A DNA stretch of 64,000 nt, taken from positions 124,009 through 188,008 of the forward strand of contig JAVTLE010000021.1 in assembly GCA_033439295.1 (NCBI GenBank). The letters run 5' to 3'. A program made the position numbers and the translations under genes. Each line of letters opens with the position of its first letter. The stretch's first letter is position 1. This document shows, in pieces, positions 54,707 through 64,000 of the stretch. This DNA comes from Deuterostichococcus epilithicus (lineage: Eukaryota; Chlorophyta; Trebouxiophyceae; Prasiolales; Stichococcaceae). Under the pieces are notes generated by a model. The model did no database searches. It was not told the origin of the DNA and saw only the letters and a program-made list of their open reading frames with translations.

Positions 54707-57380
54707 CTACTCGTCCTGTTCGTCCCACGACCTATCGACCGCTCCAATCATCAACTTCATCATCCAGAGGTCAGGAGTCAGGTTCACGCCTGCGGAGGCA
54801 TTACTAACCAATCAGTGCTTCCAGTCCTGCAGTCAAGTTCAACAGCCGACAGAACATTGCAAGAACCTTGCACCTCACCTTTGCGAGCGTATTCTTGTTG
54901 CTCCAGCTCTGCAACAGTAGAGGCGGGTCGTCAGAATTGTCAGGAAGCAGCCGAGCGGATGCAGCCCTGCTACTTTATAACAGGGGCTGCCGCCGTGATA
55001 CAGCGCATACAACCTGCCAACGGCGTGACAGAAGACATGTAACAGGCTGGCGCAGCAGACCACCATAGTACGAAGTGCAGTCCACGAGCTGCGCCGCACA
55101 CATTGCAAGAGCACCAAATCAGCCGTTTCCAATCATGTGAAGAGTTTTCAAAGGCTGCGCTTGAAGCAGGTCAGTCACATTGGGACACCGGTGCTGCTTG
55201 AGACGAAGCACGTGCGGCGCACCTTGCCGACATCTTTGTCGCGATCAAGCGACGCCAGAAATCGTTGTGCTCCTTCATCGCGGCCCACCTGCGTCGGTGC
55301 ATGATTTGCCCAAAAAGCACGTGTCCGACTGCACATGCTGAGCCCTCAATGCAGTTCGAGTATGAGCTTGGAACGCAGTGCAGCTGCTCGCACCTGCGCA
55401 AACTCGAAGGCCACGGCACCGTCACCATAGGCGGACTTGTGGCAGGCCTTCTTGGCGTCCTTGATCACGGACCGTATCTTGTCTGCGCGCTCGCCGGTCG
55501 GCTCGCCGTCGGTGATGGTCATCACCTGCGCGGCGGCCATGCTGCAGCATTCTCGTCGGGCAGACTCGACAGGAGCCGACCTGAGCTCACCCGAAAAGAA
55601 GCCAGGCTGCCTGACGAAGGCGCAGACTCTTGCAGGGCGGTGCGATGTCGGGGCACCCGCTGGCAGGCAACAGTCGCGCGCAGCGCTTTGCAACGACAGC
55701 TCCTGCAAAAAGCATGCACATCAGCGAAGAGCGCACCAGCAGCGGCTTGCGCAGGGTCCGGTCTTTGAGCCGCTTGATCAGAAGCGGCTTCAGGATGCGG
55801 TCTTCCATGCTGTGGCCCATGGGAGTTCCGCCATCGTACCTGCAATCCAGCGGGCCAGCCCGTTCAATGGCCAGAGGCCTTGCGCCAGGAACGGACGCTT
55901 CGGATGGCTGCAGGAGACAGGTGGCGATGCAACCTGCATGAACAATACTGCTCCGTCTTCTGGTATGCTGCACGAGCGCTGCACCGTGGCGAAGTCCACT
56001 GCGCACTGGCTGCTGCACCGTAGCTGCATCGACGCGAATTGCACTGCGCGCTGGCAGTTTTACCGCAGCCGAACCAACGCCAGGTTTGCTGCAGCGGACT
56101 CACCGCAGCTGTCCCACAAAGGCTGCCGCTTGCGACGTGTCCCGCACGCCGTCCGCCTGTTGTTCACAAATGCAGCTCGTCATTTTACATCATGCCCTGT
56201 TCGCCAAGCTATGAGCTGCAGCCAGCGGGTGAACACACGCCCAGAAGCAAAAGCATCCTAAACACACGCCCAGAGCAAGTAACTCGCGCAAGCCTGCATC
56301 CCTGGACATCCTGACGACCAGTGCACTCTTGATCAGGGTGTCAAGCGGCAAACACTTACGGTGGCCGGGTGGTTCATTGCGCGGATGGAGATGCCATCGG
56401 CGTCAAACAGCGTCGTCACGGCTGTGACGCGCTCCAAGATGGCCTTGAGGTCGTCGATGCGAGTGCCCTTCTCCGCGAACTGCGCGCACAGCCAGGTTGT
56501 GGGTCGAGACTTGACCCAGAAGCGGACATGTGGGTGACATTGCTTCCAGGCTGGCCAAGTGCATAACACCTGTCTGGGTGGGCGGTGCCTTTGACACCCC
56601 TCGCAGCTGACAGTCCGTGCAACCTCCAGGAGATAGTGATAAAGCCTTCCAATGCTGCAGGCAGCATGATGTGCACATGGCGCCATCTGGCCCTGCGGCA
56701 CCGGACTCTTGGTAGCGCACCTTCATGCTGGCGCTGTCGTCAGCGTAGACGCATACGTCATACAGCGCCAGCACCGCAAAGTCCAGAGCCAGCTCCACCG
56801 GCATGTTGTATTTCTGCGCCAGCCCCCTGGGGATGCCATGCAGATGTCCTGCTTCAGTGCCACAGCGCACGCATGCTGGCAATGCACATCTAAAGACGAC
56901 ACAACAGCAGCAGGTGAAGGGGTCCCTCACCTGAAGTCGATGCCCTGAAGGCGGGTGATGAGCGCCTGCAAGGCTGCGGCCGGGTAAAACACCTGCGGCA
57001 GGTCGCAAAAGCGTGCTAGGACATCGGCTTGCCGCTCACTCGTAAAGTAGGGCTCACACATGGCGACGAATTACGCTGTCCACGTAACGGTAAGACAACG
57101 TAGCAAAGAGCACCTGAAGCCCATTGGCAGCGACGATGGCGTGCAGCTTCTGGGTCAGGATGCCCTGGAAGGCCGAATCGTTGTGCCGCGGTGGCGCCTG
57201 GAACTGCTGTGCCGGGGCGCCGTACTGGCCCGGCGCCGGCGCCACGCCGTAACCGGCGCCACCATAGCCGCCGGGCTGCTGCTGCTGCTGCTGCTGTTGG
57301 TGCTGTTGGTACTGATTTGCGCCCGCATTGGCAATGGCATAAGCGCCGCCAGCGGCGCCCAGCTTGGATGCGAGTCCCAT
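54707..57380 (-). CDS. von Willebrand factor A (copine-like) protein, paralogue A
   Basis: Cytosolic vWA-domain protein of a family also common in fungi; molecular role not established. Exon 1 (57114-57380) reads MGLASKLGAAGGAYAIANAG, then a poly-Gln and Gly/Tyr/Pro-rich tail, then NDSAFQGILTQKLHAIVAAN. Next: VFYPAAALQALITRLQGIDF, GLAQKYNMPVELALDFAVLA, and YADDSASM, the DxSxS MIDAS metal-site motif. FAEKGTRIDDLKAILERVTA, TLFDADGISIRAMN, YDGGTPMGHSMEDRILKPLL (MIDAS Thr), VMTITDGEPTGER (MIDAS Asp) and YGDGAVAFEFAQ follow. VGRDEGAQRFLASLDRDKDV starts near 55300, then LEQQEYARK and the last exon GVNLTPDLWMMKLMIGAVDR ending DEQDE-stop at 54707. Every family block has a counterpart in paralogue B at 58779, which lies head-to-head with it. 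All MIDAS residues are present. Confidence 0.85.
55979..56068. repeat. 45-bp imperfect tandem repeat in a vWA-A intron
   Basis: Two units starting at 55979 and 56024 share CTGCA.CG....GAA.T and CACTGCGC.CTGGC blocks. Moderately diverged, no coding role seen. Confidence 0.55.
57276..57311. repeat. CTG/CAG-rich tract coding for poly-Gln in vWA protein A
   Basis: CTG repeats on the plus strand read as CAG on the gene strand, encoding an interrupted Gln run (QQHQQQQQQQQ). A similar but shorter tract codes for Gln in NMD3 near 37313-37335. Confidence 0.8.
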
Positions 57381-57570
57381 GTCTGGCTGGGAGCCCCGGG
57401 AGAGCCTACTCGAGGCGTGGGCCTGCGAGACGGCTGAAGGAAGCTGTGAGTCGCTGTCATCAGGTCATGCTTCCCCGTGTGACCAGTCCAGGCCTTTAAT
57501 TGTGTCGGAACCGCGGCATCTCTTGGTGCAGCGGTGCAGCTCCGAGAGAGACGAGAAATTTCAAGGCAAG

Positions 57571-57636
57571 CGAACGAGGACACTCGTCCTCTCAGAGGAG
57601 GACCGAACGAGGACAACCGTCCTCTCAGAGGAGGAC
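57571..57636. repeat. 33-bp tandem repeat with internal inverted repeats
   Basis: Two adjacent 33-bp units (57571-57603 and 57604-57636) differing at about two positions. Each has GAGGAC, GTCCTC and GAGGAC arms that can pair as short stems. It lies 191-256 bp upstream of paralogue A's start codon. Confidence 0.85.
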
Positions 57637-57973
57637 AACATGCGAGATGGGTCAGAAAGGGCAGGTGACGGTTGGCAAGAAGTCGACGGAACGACTTCTT
57701 GGGGGTGCCAACACTTCATCAGTAAACTAGATATATCTCGAACGAATGCAACCGCCGGTGCAGGACATGCAGGCACAGTCCGGGGGTTGCACCTGTCGTT
57801 AGCGATGATATCCGAGTAGCGTTCTGCAGGCAGCGCGGTGCTCAGCCAGGTTGGATCGCTCGCTGTGCGAATTTCTGTACCTCAGAGAAGGGCTACACGC
57901 TGTATCTTATGCAAACTTGAAACAGCATTGCCGGATCCGGCGCTGCCATGAAAGCTCACGAGAACAGATCTCG

Positions 57974-57981
57974 TCACGTGA
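57974..57981. promoter_or_regulatory. Palindromic G-box TCACGTGA
   Basis: Perfect 8-bp palindrome around CACGTG, the core recognised by plant bZIP/bHLH factors, near the middle of the divergent promoter. A functional role is inferred only. Confidence 0.4.
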
Positions 57982-58778
57982 TGGTTCTCGCAAGTTGTGC
58001 TGCCCTGCAGGATCAGCGAGCACGTTGTGCCATTTCAGCAACAGCCCCCCATCGAGATATCTCAGGCTTCCGCCTCGCACCCTGAACGGAACATTATGGG
58101 TCTCGCCGCGAAACGTGCGCCTTGCACTTGCGCCATCACACCTGTGTCCAGGACAAGAAGCATGCTTACCCCAGTTTGTCAGATCACAACGGTTTGCAAC
58201 GGACGCTGACCTCGTCTGTGTGCTCACCACAGTTCAACAGGCTCAGCAGCTCGCCGGCTCGGCAAATTCTGCGTATAATTCCTACAATGCTGGTGAGCAA
58301 AGTTGCTTAAGCCCGTCATGTCAGAGGTTCGGAACACGTTCATCACGAAACTCACCGAACAGCTCAATAACAAGTTGCGCGTCAACATTGTCGTGCCCTT
58401 TTGCGGTGACGCTCAATCAACCACCTGCCAGTCACCGCGCAAATTGGTACATCAGCTTCTGGACCAGCCTTGTGTGGTCTGACCTTGCCAACGAACACAA
58501 GCGCAGACTGTAACCATATTTGTGGCCTGTCAGCATGACGGCGTTTCCTGTTAGCACCCACCCATGGTGCAGATTCTGCCGCTTGTGGTGGCCTGTGGGC
58601 ATGAGCCTCTCGCCTGCCATTCTCGGAATAGACCGTGGTGCTCCGTCCCACTGCGATGCATCCCGTCGGTATGCGCTGCGCCGGTGGCGCGTGATCCCAT
58701 GGGGCTGGTGAACCGCAAGCTGATACCCTTTGGCCGTTGGCCAGGCTGCTCACGATGCTCCGTCCTTTTCCATCAACC

Positions 58779-61700
58779 ATGCCTGCTCGTGGCGCAGGCA
58801 AGCCCGGCGGTTACGGCGCGCCGCACGGCGCCGCCCCGGGCGGCTATCCTGGCCAGGCACCGCCGCACGGCGCTGCGCCAGGCGGCTACCCNGGCCAAGC
58901 GCCGCCGCACGGCGCCACGCCCGGCGGCTACCCTGGCCAGGCGCCGCCGGCAGGCCAGTATGGCGGTGCTCCGCAGCAGCAGCACTCTGCCCCCGGCGGG
59001 TATCCTGGCCAGGCGCCGCCGGCAGGCCAGTATGGCGGTGCCCCCGCAGGCGGCCCCGGCCAGTACGGCGGTGCCCCCGCAGGCGGTCCCGGCCAGTATG
59101 GCGGCGCGCCGCAGTCTTTCGGCGGACCGCCTCAGCAGTCCTACGGCGGCCCACCGTCCAATGCCAGTGGCATAAGCGGCGTAATCCAGGTCAGTGGTAC
59201 TCGACATAGGCGCCCTGTCAACCTGCAGCATCGATACCAGCGACGCACATAAAAAGACCCCAAGATAGACGCTCAGATACAAGGACCACGAGCAAGGCTG
59301 CGGCTTCTGACCTGTACTTAAGGTCCTCCTGACGTGGCCAAAGATTCAGCGACCTTGCTGACGCTAACCTGCTTCTACTGGCGCAGAACAAGCTGCGTCA
59401 GATGGTGCAGACGAATGCGCTGTCGGCGTTCTACCCGCCGCAGGCGCTGCAGACTGTGTTCAACAAGCTGGACCGCGTTGATTTCAGGCGTGACTCTCAT
59501 GTTGCAGCTGCTGCCTAGTCCGTGGTCCCCAATCGCCTCTTGCAATGGTTGCGGGGCATGCCAGTCGCGCTGAAAGGTGGCGGAAGCCGCGTCGGGACAA
59601 TTGTGCACCCTGGAGGTGTTTGGGTCTGAAGTCTCAGGTGTGTGGCGGGTGCAGGGCCATGGCGCAAAGATACAACATGCCCGTGGAACTGGCCACCGAC
59701 CTGGCCACCCTGGCCCTGTACGACATCGTCATCTTTGCTGGTGCGACTTGCACAGGGCGGAGCCATGTCAGGCTGGCAAATCCAGCCCGGCGCATGTACC
59801 TGCTGCAATATGCAGGTCGCCTGCCCACTACCGGTGCAGGTCGTTTGCACAGGGACTGACAGACCACACATCCTCACTTCCATTCCTCAGGCGCTGTGCC
59901 CCCCCTGCAGACGACTCGGGCTCCATGGCATTCGAGGAGAATGGCGAGCGCATCAACGACCTTAAGCTTATCCTGGGCCGCGTTGCCGAGGTGCATGCCC
60001 GTCCCTCTCTCTGGTCTCGATTCGCGCTGTAGTCACCGGGACCATGCCTTTAGGCACCGTACCGATATGTCCTCGGGGTAGGGCGCACCCCTGCTTGGGT
60101 CGAATGCACATTCGCATCATGTGTGTGCGGGTCTGCGGGCTGACTACATGGTAGGCGTAGCAGTTGCATGCCGGACATGTGCACGCTCAAAGCATGATGG
60201 CCTGTTCCGATCAAAGGTGGCGACGCTATTTGATGACAACGGCATCAACATCCGCTTCATGAACAGCAACGTGGAGGGCAACAACATCCGCGACAGCGTG
60301 ACGGCTGCCAGCATTGCGCAGCAGGTGCGGTGGCGTCGCCTCGGCTGAGAGCGGCATCGCGCGTGCGCTCGTGTGCGCCGCGCAAGTCGCCTTGCGTGCT
60401 TGCCTGGCAAGATTCAGTCCCGTGCGGGACACATGCACGGCGTGCGCCACTGTACAGCTTAGGCAGTAGCCCTTCGGCCGAGGCCCCTCTCACTGGAAGG
60501 CACAGATTCGTGCTGCAAATTGAGCCAGCAGCGTGCACTGGTCCGCGACCGTGCCTCTGCCCACGAGAGGCATCAGAGAGGCATCCCACCCTGCGCGCCA
60601 CATCCCTGTGCAGGTGAACTACAACGGGCTGACGCCGCTAGGCACGCAGCTGGACGCAAAGGTGGTCCGCCCCTTCGTTGCGGGGCCCGTACAGTCACGC
60701 AGCCTGCAGAAGCCCATCCTGGTGAGCATTTGTCTTGCGCCCTGGTTTCAGTCAGTCGGCTCGGCCCGGCACAGCGCCTGCCGCCGCGGGAGCCCTGCGG
60801 AGAAAGGATGGGGAGGGGTGCTGCCTGCCGGTGGCTCAGCGCCTGCGCACGCATTCGAACTGCAGCACTGCAACCGCCAGCGGCGTCAGCCCCTCTCTGC
60901 CGCTGCAGGTGATCGTCATCACCGACGGCGAGCCTACGGGCGAGCCGGCCGGCACGGTGGCCAACGTCATCAAGGGCACCAAGAACCTGGTGGGCAACTC
61001 GCAGTACGGCCCCGGCGCGGTCGCCTTCGAGTTCGCCCAGGTGACACGTCTTCCTCCCTTCTGCCGGGGCCAGGGCCCTGCGGGACTCGGGGGTGGGCAC
61101 CATAGCAGGCCGAGGGCAGGCGTGGCACTCCCATCGTGCAGCATCTGGGCACATGTGACCCCAATGATGCCCAAATAATGGCCATTATCTAAGATATTAT
61201 GATGCAAGGGCGCTAAACCCTAAAACCTACAGGTGGGCAAGGACCAGAAGGCTCAACACTTCCTGGCAACCCTGGACAAGGACCCTCAGGTGGGAAAGAT
61301 GGTGGATGCGACGTCCTACTACGAGCTGGAGGTGCGTTGCCTGGCCTCGAACCCCCGCTTTCTGACCAGACACGCCTCCTCAGGGCTCCTCGCGCTGCAC
61401 CTGCTGCGGGCACGCCGCTGCGCAAGTGCCGCGGCGCCAGCCCTGCGTGCACGGGCAGCGCCCGCGCGGAGCTGAGCACCTGCCGGATGATTCATACTGA
61501 ATGCCGACCGCTGAGGCTCTGTGCACTTTGTGAACTGCGCTCCCCCTTCACAGCATACCGCACTGCCACCGCAGGCCGACGAGTATTCCAGGAAGGGCAT
61601 CAACCTCACGCCCGACGTTTGGCTTGTCAAGGTATTGTCATACCATTTGCTACCCTCTCAAGTTGCGCCTGCCGCAGCACTTGCTCGCTCTGTTGGCTTG

Positions 61701-62020
61701 CCTTGCCGATTCCTGCCGCTTACTAACTAGCTCTTCGATGTTCGTTTTCCAGTTGATGGTTGGCGCCATCGACCCCAGGTGGACCCCTTCTTCCCCCCAC
61801 CCCCCCTCGGGCCNCTTCCTACATGTGGAGTGTCCTGGCTCTGACCTTCCTCCCTGCCAGCCACTCTGCCGGTGTGGGCCCTGTCAACTGAAAAGCCATG
61901 CAGTCTGAAGTTCAATCGACCCTCCAAAATCGACCCTGGGAGCGCCTGTGGCAGGTGCAGGTGCGCGCGGTGGTGACCGCTGCGCTTGTGTGTGCTTGCA
62001 GCTTCGACGAGCAGGACTGA
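58779..62020 (+). CDS. von Willebrand factor A (copine-like) protein, paralogue B
   Basis: Same family as paralogue A. The start is ATG 58779 (MPARGAGKPGGYGAPHGAAP); an in-frame ATG at 58737 would add 14 residues. The first exon encodes Gly/Pro/Tyr/Gln-rich repeats (GGYPGQAPP units), then NKLRQMVQTNALSAFYPPQA, FNKLDRVDFR, AMAQRYNMPVELATDLATLA, and DDSGSM (MIDAS DxSxS). INDLKLILGRVAE, TLFDDNGINIRFMNSNVEGN, GLTPLGTQLDAKVVRPFVAG (MIDAS Thr), VIVITDGEPTGEPAGTVANV (MIDAS Asp), YGPGAVAFEFAQ, VGKDQKAQHFLATLDKDPQV, ADEYSRKGINLTPDVWLVKL and MVGAIDP follow. The 19-nt last exon (62002-62020) completes SFDEQD-stop, parallel to DEQDE in paralogue A. The intron after the codon for VDF has a GC donor (59488). 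The N at 58892 does not change the codon (Pro). Confidence 0.88.
58800..59110 (+). repeat. Coding Gly/Pro/Tyr/Gln tandem repeats
   Basis: About 33-bp units encoding GGYPGQAPPHGA or GGYPGQAPPAGQYGGAP variants, forming the disordered N-terminal part of vWA protein B. Such prion-like tails precede the vWA domain in related fungal and algal proteins. Confidence 0.85.
61175..61188. repeat. 14-bp perfect palindrome in a vWA-B intron
   Basis: ATAATGGCCATTAT, in an unusually AT-rich patch of the intron before the exon at 61233. Confidence 0.6.
61213..61227 (+). repeat. Telomere-like motif at a vWA-B acceptor
   Basis: CTAAACCCTAAAACC ends five bases before the exon start at 61233 (VGKDQKAQHFLA), so it occupies the polypyrimidine-tract position. 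Confidence 0.8.
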
Positions 62021-62818
62021 CGCGCCTGCTGGGAGCTCGTGTGCGTTCTCCCCATGGGACACAACGAAGATGGAAGCACGGCTGCACCGTCAACCAGTAC
62101 CGCGGCTGCATGGCTGGCCTCTGGCTGCGGTGTGCAGATCTGCTGATCATGCGGCAGGCCGCTCCAGATCAGCTGTCGCCACACCCCCACCTTATTAGGC
62201 TGGAGTGCGTGGCAGTTCGTCGAACGGGACCGCACCTGTACATCGTGATGTTTCAGCCCCCCAGCGCCTGTTGAATCTCGCCGCATGGCGCACCTTTGAA
62301 CTCTCACGTGTCCTGACTTCTCGAACGTCGAGGCGCACAGCTTTCGCAGCGGCGGCAGCCTGTACCGGCCCGCATGGGTTGCGCAGCCGCCTTCCCTGTT
62401 CTGTCTTGCCGCCTGGGCGGCGGTTGCTGCTGTTGCACCCACCTGGAACATCGCTTCGCGTGGCAGCTTCGGCTGTCTCGCCAGATGATTTGACCGCCTG
62501 GAGCACCTGGCCAACCTACTCTGTCTTCATGTCTTGCGTGCAGCGTGCTCCAACATTGGAAAAAGCTCTCCCCCTGCCATCTCGGAGGGAACTGCAGACT
62601 AAGACAGCTTCGGTTGCACTTCCCCAGGGATAAACACCATGTCGTACATTGAGAAATTTGTTATGGTCCTAGCTTCGCCCACCTTCGTAGCGCAGGCCGA
62701 GATTGTCCCAGAATTGTCCCAGAATTGTCCCAGAAATTCTAATCATTTCACAACCATTCTTCCGCACATCCACTCTACAGCCTCCTCGTCTTCATATCGC
62801 AACAGGCTCGACTCCAAC
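62021..62818. other. vWA-B 3' flank and LEA-like gene promoter/5' UTR
   Basis: Intergenic between two plus-strand genes. Holds three tandem 11-bp units at 62702-62734. No coding signal that I trust; a short frame from 62639 has no recognisable content. Confidence 0.4.
62702..62734 (+). repeat. Three tandem 11-bp repeats upstream of the LEA-like gene
   Basis: ATTGTCCCAGA repeated three times exactly, 85-117 bp upstream of the proposed ATG at 62819. Possibly a clustered regulatory site or 5' UTR element. Confidence 0.8.
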
Positions 62819-64000
62819 ATGGCCGGAATTAAGGTCCGTCTCCGTCCCCCTTTCTGATCTGGTACGTTGGCCTCGGGGTTGCGGCGGATATCGGGGGCCG
62901 TATAGGCGTCTGAACCTTCATTTGGAAACATGGTTCTCGCTCCGCAGTGCAGTACGATGCTGACATCGTTGGCCGGCTGCCGCTGCCGTCAGCAGCATGC
63001 ACCTGCCGCAAGTCCGTTACGGCCTGGTCTCGACCGCGCTGACGGGCGTAGCCACTCGTGTGTTGTGCTCCATGTCTATGAGATTTTTATTTGATCCACT
63101 CGGGTTGCCTTTCTGCGCGTGGTTCTGCATTCAAGTTTGGTGGCCCGCCTTCGGGACGGCTTCCACAACAGCAGAATGCAACCCTGCGATTGCATGGAGC
63201 ACGATTAGTCGATCTCGATCGCATCTGAGACATAACTATAAGATGGGCAGCGCCGAGCTGTAGCACGCATGCCGGCGACCAGCGGGTCCTCTCTCAGTGC
63301 TCATTTCCGACCGAATGTCTTGCAACGTGAAATGTGTTTGCAGCCACGACAGCAAATTACTCTCTGCTTGTTTCTGCTGCATGAACTCTAAGCGTCACTG
63401 TGGCTGCTGTGCTGCAGGAGAAGATCAGCGCCACAATGGACAAGCTGACGCACAAGAGCCACACTGACCCCAACACCACCGGCACCCACGGCCACACCAC
63501 CGGCACCGGCTCCGGCCTGGGTACCTCCAGTGCCACCGGCACCGGCACTGGTTACGACAACGTGTCTGGCACCACTGGCACTGGCACCGGCACCGGCTAC
63601 GACAACGTGTCTGGCACCACTGGCACTGGCACCGGTGCCGGCTACGACAACGTGTCTAGCACCTCTGCCGGCGGCCTCGGCCAGACGACGACGTCCACCG
63701 GCGCAGGCCAGTACGGCACCACGGGCACCACTGGCGTGACTGGCGGTGCCTCCACCGGCCGCGGCGAGGTCAGTTACTTCATACAATTAAAGCTCATGTC
63801 TCTGTTCATCGCACTCCTGCTCATTATGTGCCTGTGACTGCGGCCCTCATCGCACCAAGCTTGTGCTGTTCCTGCGGTGTCACTCCTGCACATTGCTGCA
63901 TGTCACTAAGGGAGCGACACAGTCTGACAGCTACTACCCGCCCCTGACCACAGATCATTGACAGCGAGACCTTCACCAAGACGGAAGACCACGAGGTGCT
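62819..64000 (+). CDS. Gly/Thr-rich hydrophilic LEA-like protein (partial)
   Basis: Runs off the right edge. The proposed first exon is ATG 62819-62833 (MAGIK), followed by a tentative exon near 62950 (YDADIVGRLPLP region). The well-supported exon begins at 63418: EKISATMDKLTHKSHTDPNT, then TGTHGHTTGTGSG and a run of GYDNVSGTTGTGTG-type repeats, ending about 63768. The next exon starts at 63954 (IIDSETFTKTEDHEVL) and continues past the window. Highly hydrophilic and Gly/Thr/Ser-rich, with no membrane segment or signal peptide. It resembles LEA or stress-protective disordered proteins in composition only; the family is not identified. Start and second exon are uncertain because the phase between them could not be fixed. 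Confidence 0.55.
63550..63670 (+). repeat. Coding 45-bp tandem repeat
   Basis: Units start at 63550, 63595 and 63640, each beginning with GYDNVS and followed by Gly/Thr alternation; the third is truncated after GYDNVSSTSAGG. In-frame period of 15 residues. Confidence 0.9.

Larger units (their letters stand above)
57381..58778. promoter_or_regulatory. Divergent promoter region of the two vWA paralogues
   Basis: About 1.4 kb between head-to-head paralogues. Contains a 33-bp tandem repeat with inverted GAGGAC/GTCCTC arms (57571-57636) and an 8-bp palindromic G-box TCACGTGA (57974-57981). No coding sequence recognised; an in-frame upstream ATG for paralogue B exists at 58737. Confidence 0.5.

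Noticed and set aside
55437-56261. 274-codon plus-strand open frame
   Set aside because: Antisense to vWA protein A exons; no protein-like motif.

Overview
This is eukaryotic nuclear DNA from a green alga, most likely a trebouxiophyte (Coccomyxa/Chlorella/Trebouxia-like). The reasons are moderately high GC, very intron-dense genes with mostly short phase-conserved exons and GT-AG introns of about 100-900 bp, candidate TGTAA polyadenylation signals downstream of several genes, plant-type telomere motifs (CCCTAAA) scattered in introns, and a plastid phosphate-translocator gene with a transit peptide. The lineage is inferred from style and gene content, not proven. Six isolated N bases show a draft assembly. 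I see no rRNA, convincing tRNA, CRISPR array, transposon or virus-like element.

Thirteen genes can be supported. Left to right: BRF1 (TFIIIB subunit, minus, 3' part outside the window); a TRP-like ion channel (plus); mitochondrial-type glutamate dehydrogenase (minus); the ubiquitin-conjugating enzyme variant UEV1/MMS2 (minus); an unidentified Ala/Glu/Lys-rich coiled-coil protein (minus); a plastid phosphoenolpyruvate/phosphate translocator (minus); an NRAMP/MntH-type metal transporter (plus); the splicing factor RBM39/CAPER (plus); the 60S export adaptor NMD3 (minus); a C2-type phospholipase D (plus); two divergently arranged paralogous von Willebrand factor A proteins (minus and plus); and the start of a Gly/Thr-rich hydrophilic, LEA-like protein (plus) that runs off the right edge. 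Exons were assembled by eye from translated family motifs, splice dinucleotides and phase. For UEV1, and for the ends of GDH, NRAMP, the coiled-coil gene and both vWA genes, this recovered very small terminal exons.

The genes do not form one pathway; this is ordinary housekeeping content of a compact algal chromosome. Loosely, BRF1, RBM39 and NMD3 serve RNA and ribosome production, UEV1 serves ubiquitin signalling, GDH and the PEP translocator serve carbon/nitrogen metabolism, and the TRP-like channel, NRAMP and PLD act at membranes.

I found no exotic new system. The most unusual signal is in the gene architecture. Several introns (in the TRP, NMD3, PLD and perhaps RBM39 genes) carry tandem decayed copies of the adjacent exon-intron junction, including the splice site and part of the exon. 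Many introns also carry telomere-like CCCTAAA/TTTAGGG motifs, often within about 30 bp of a splice site. Two well-supported introns use GC instead of GT donors. A 33-bp tandem repeat with internal inverted repeats and a G-box lie in the promoter region shared by the two vWA paralogues.
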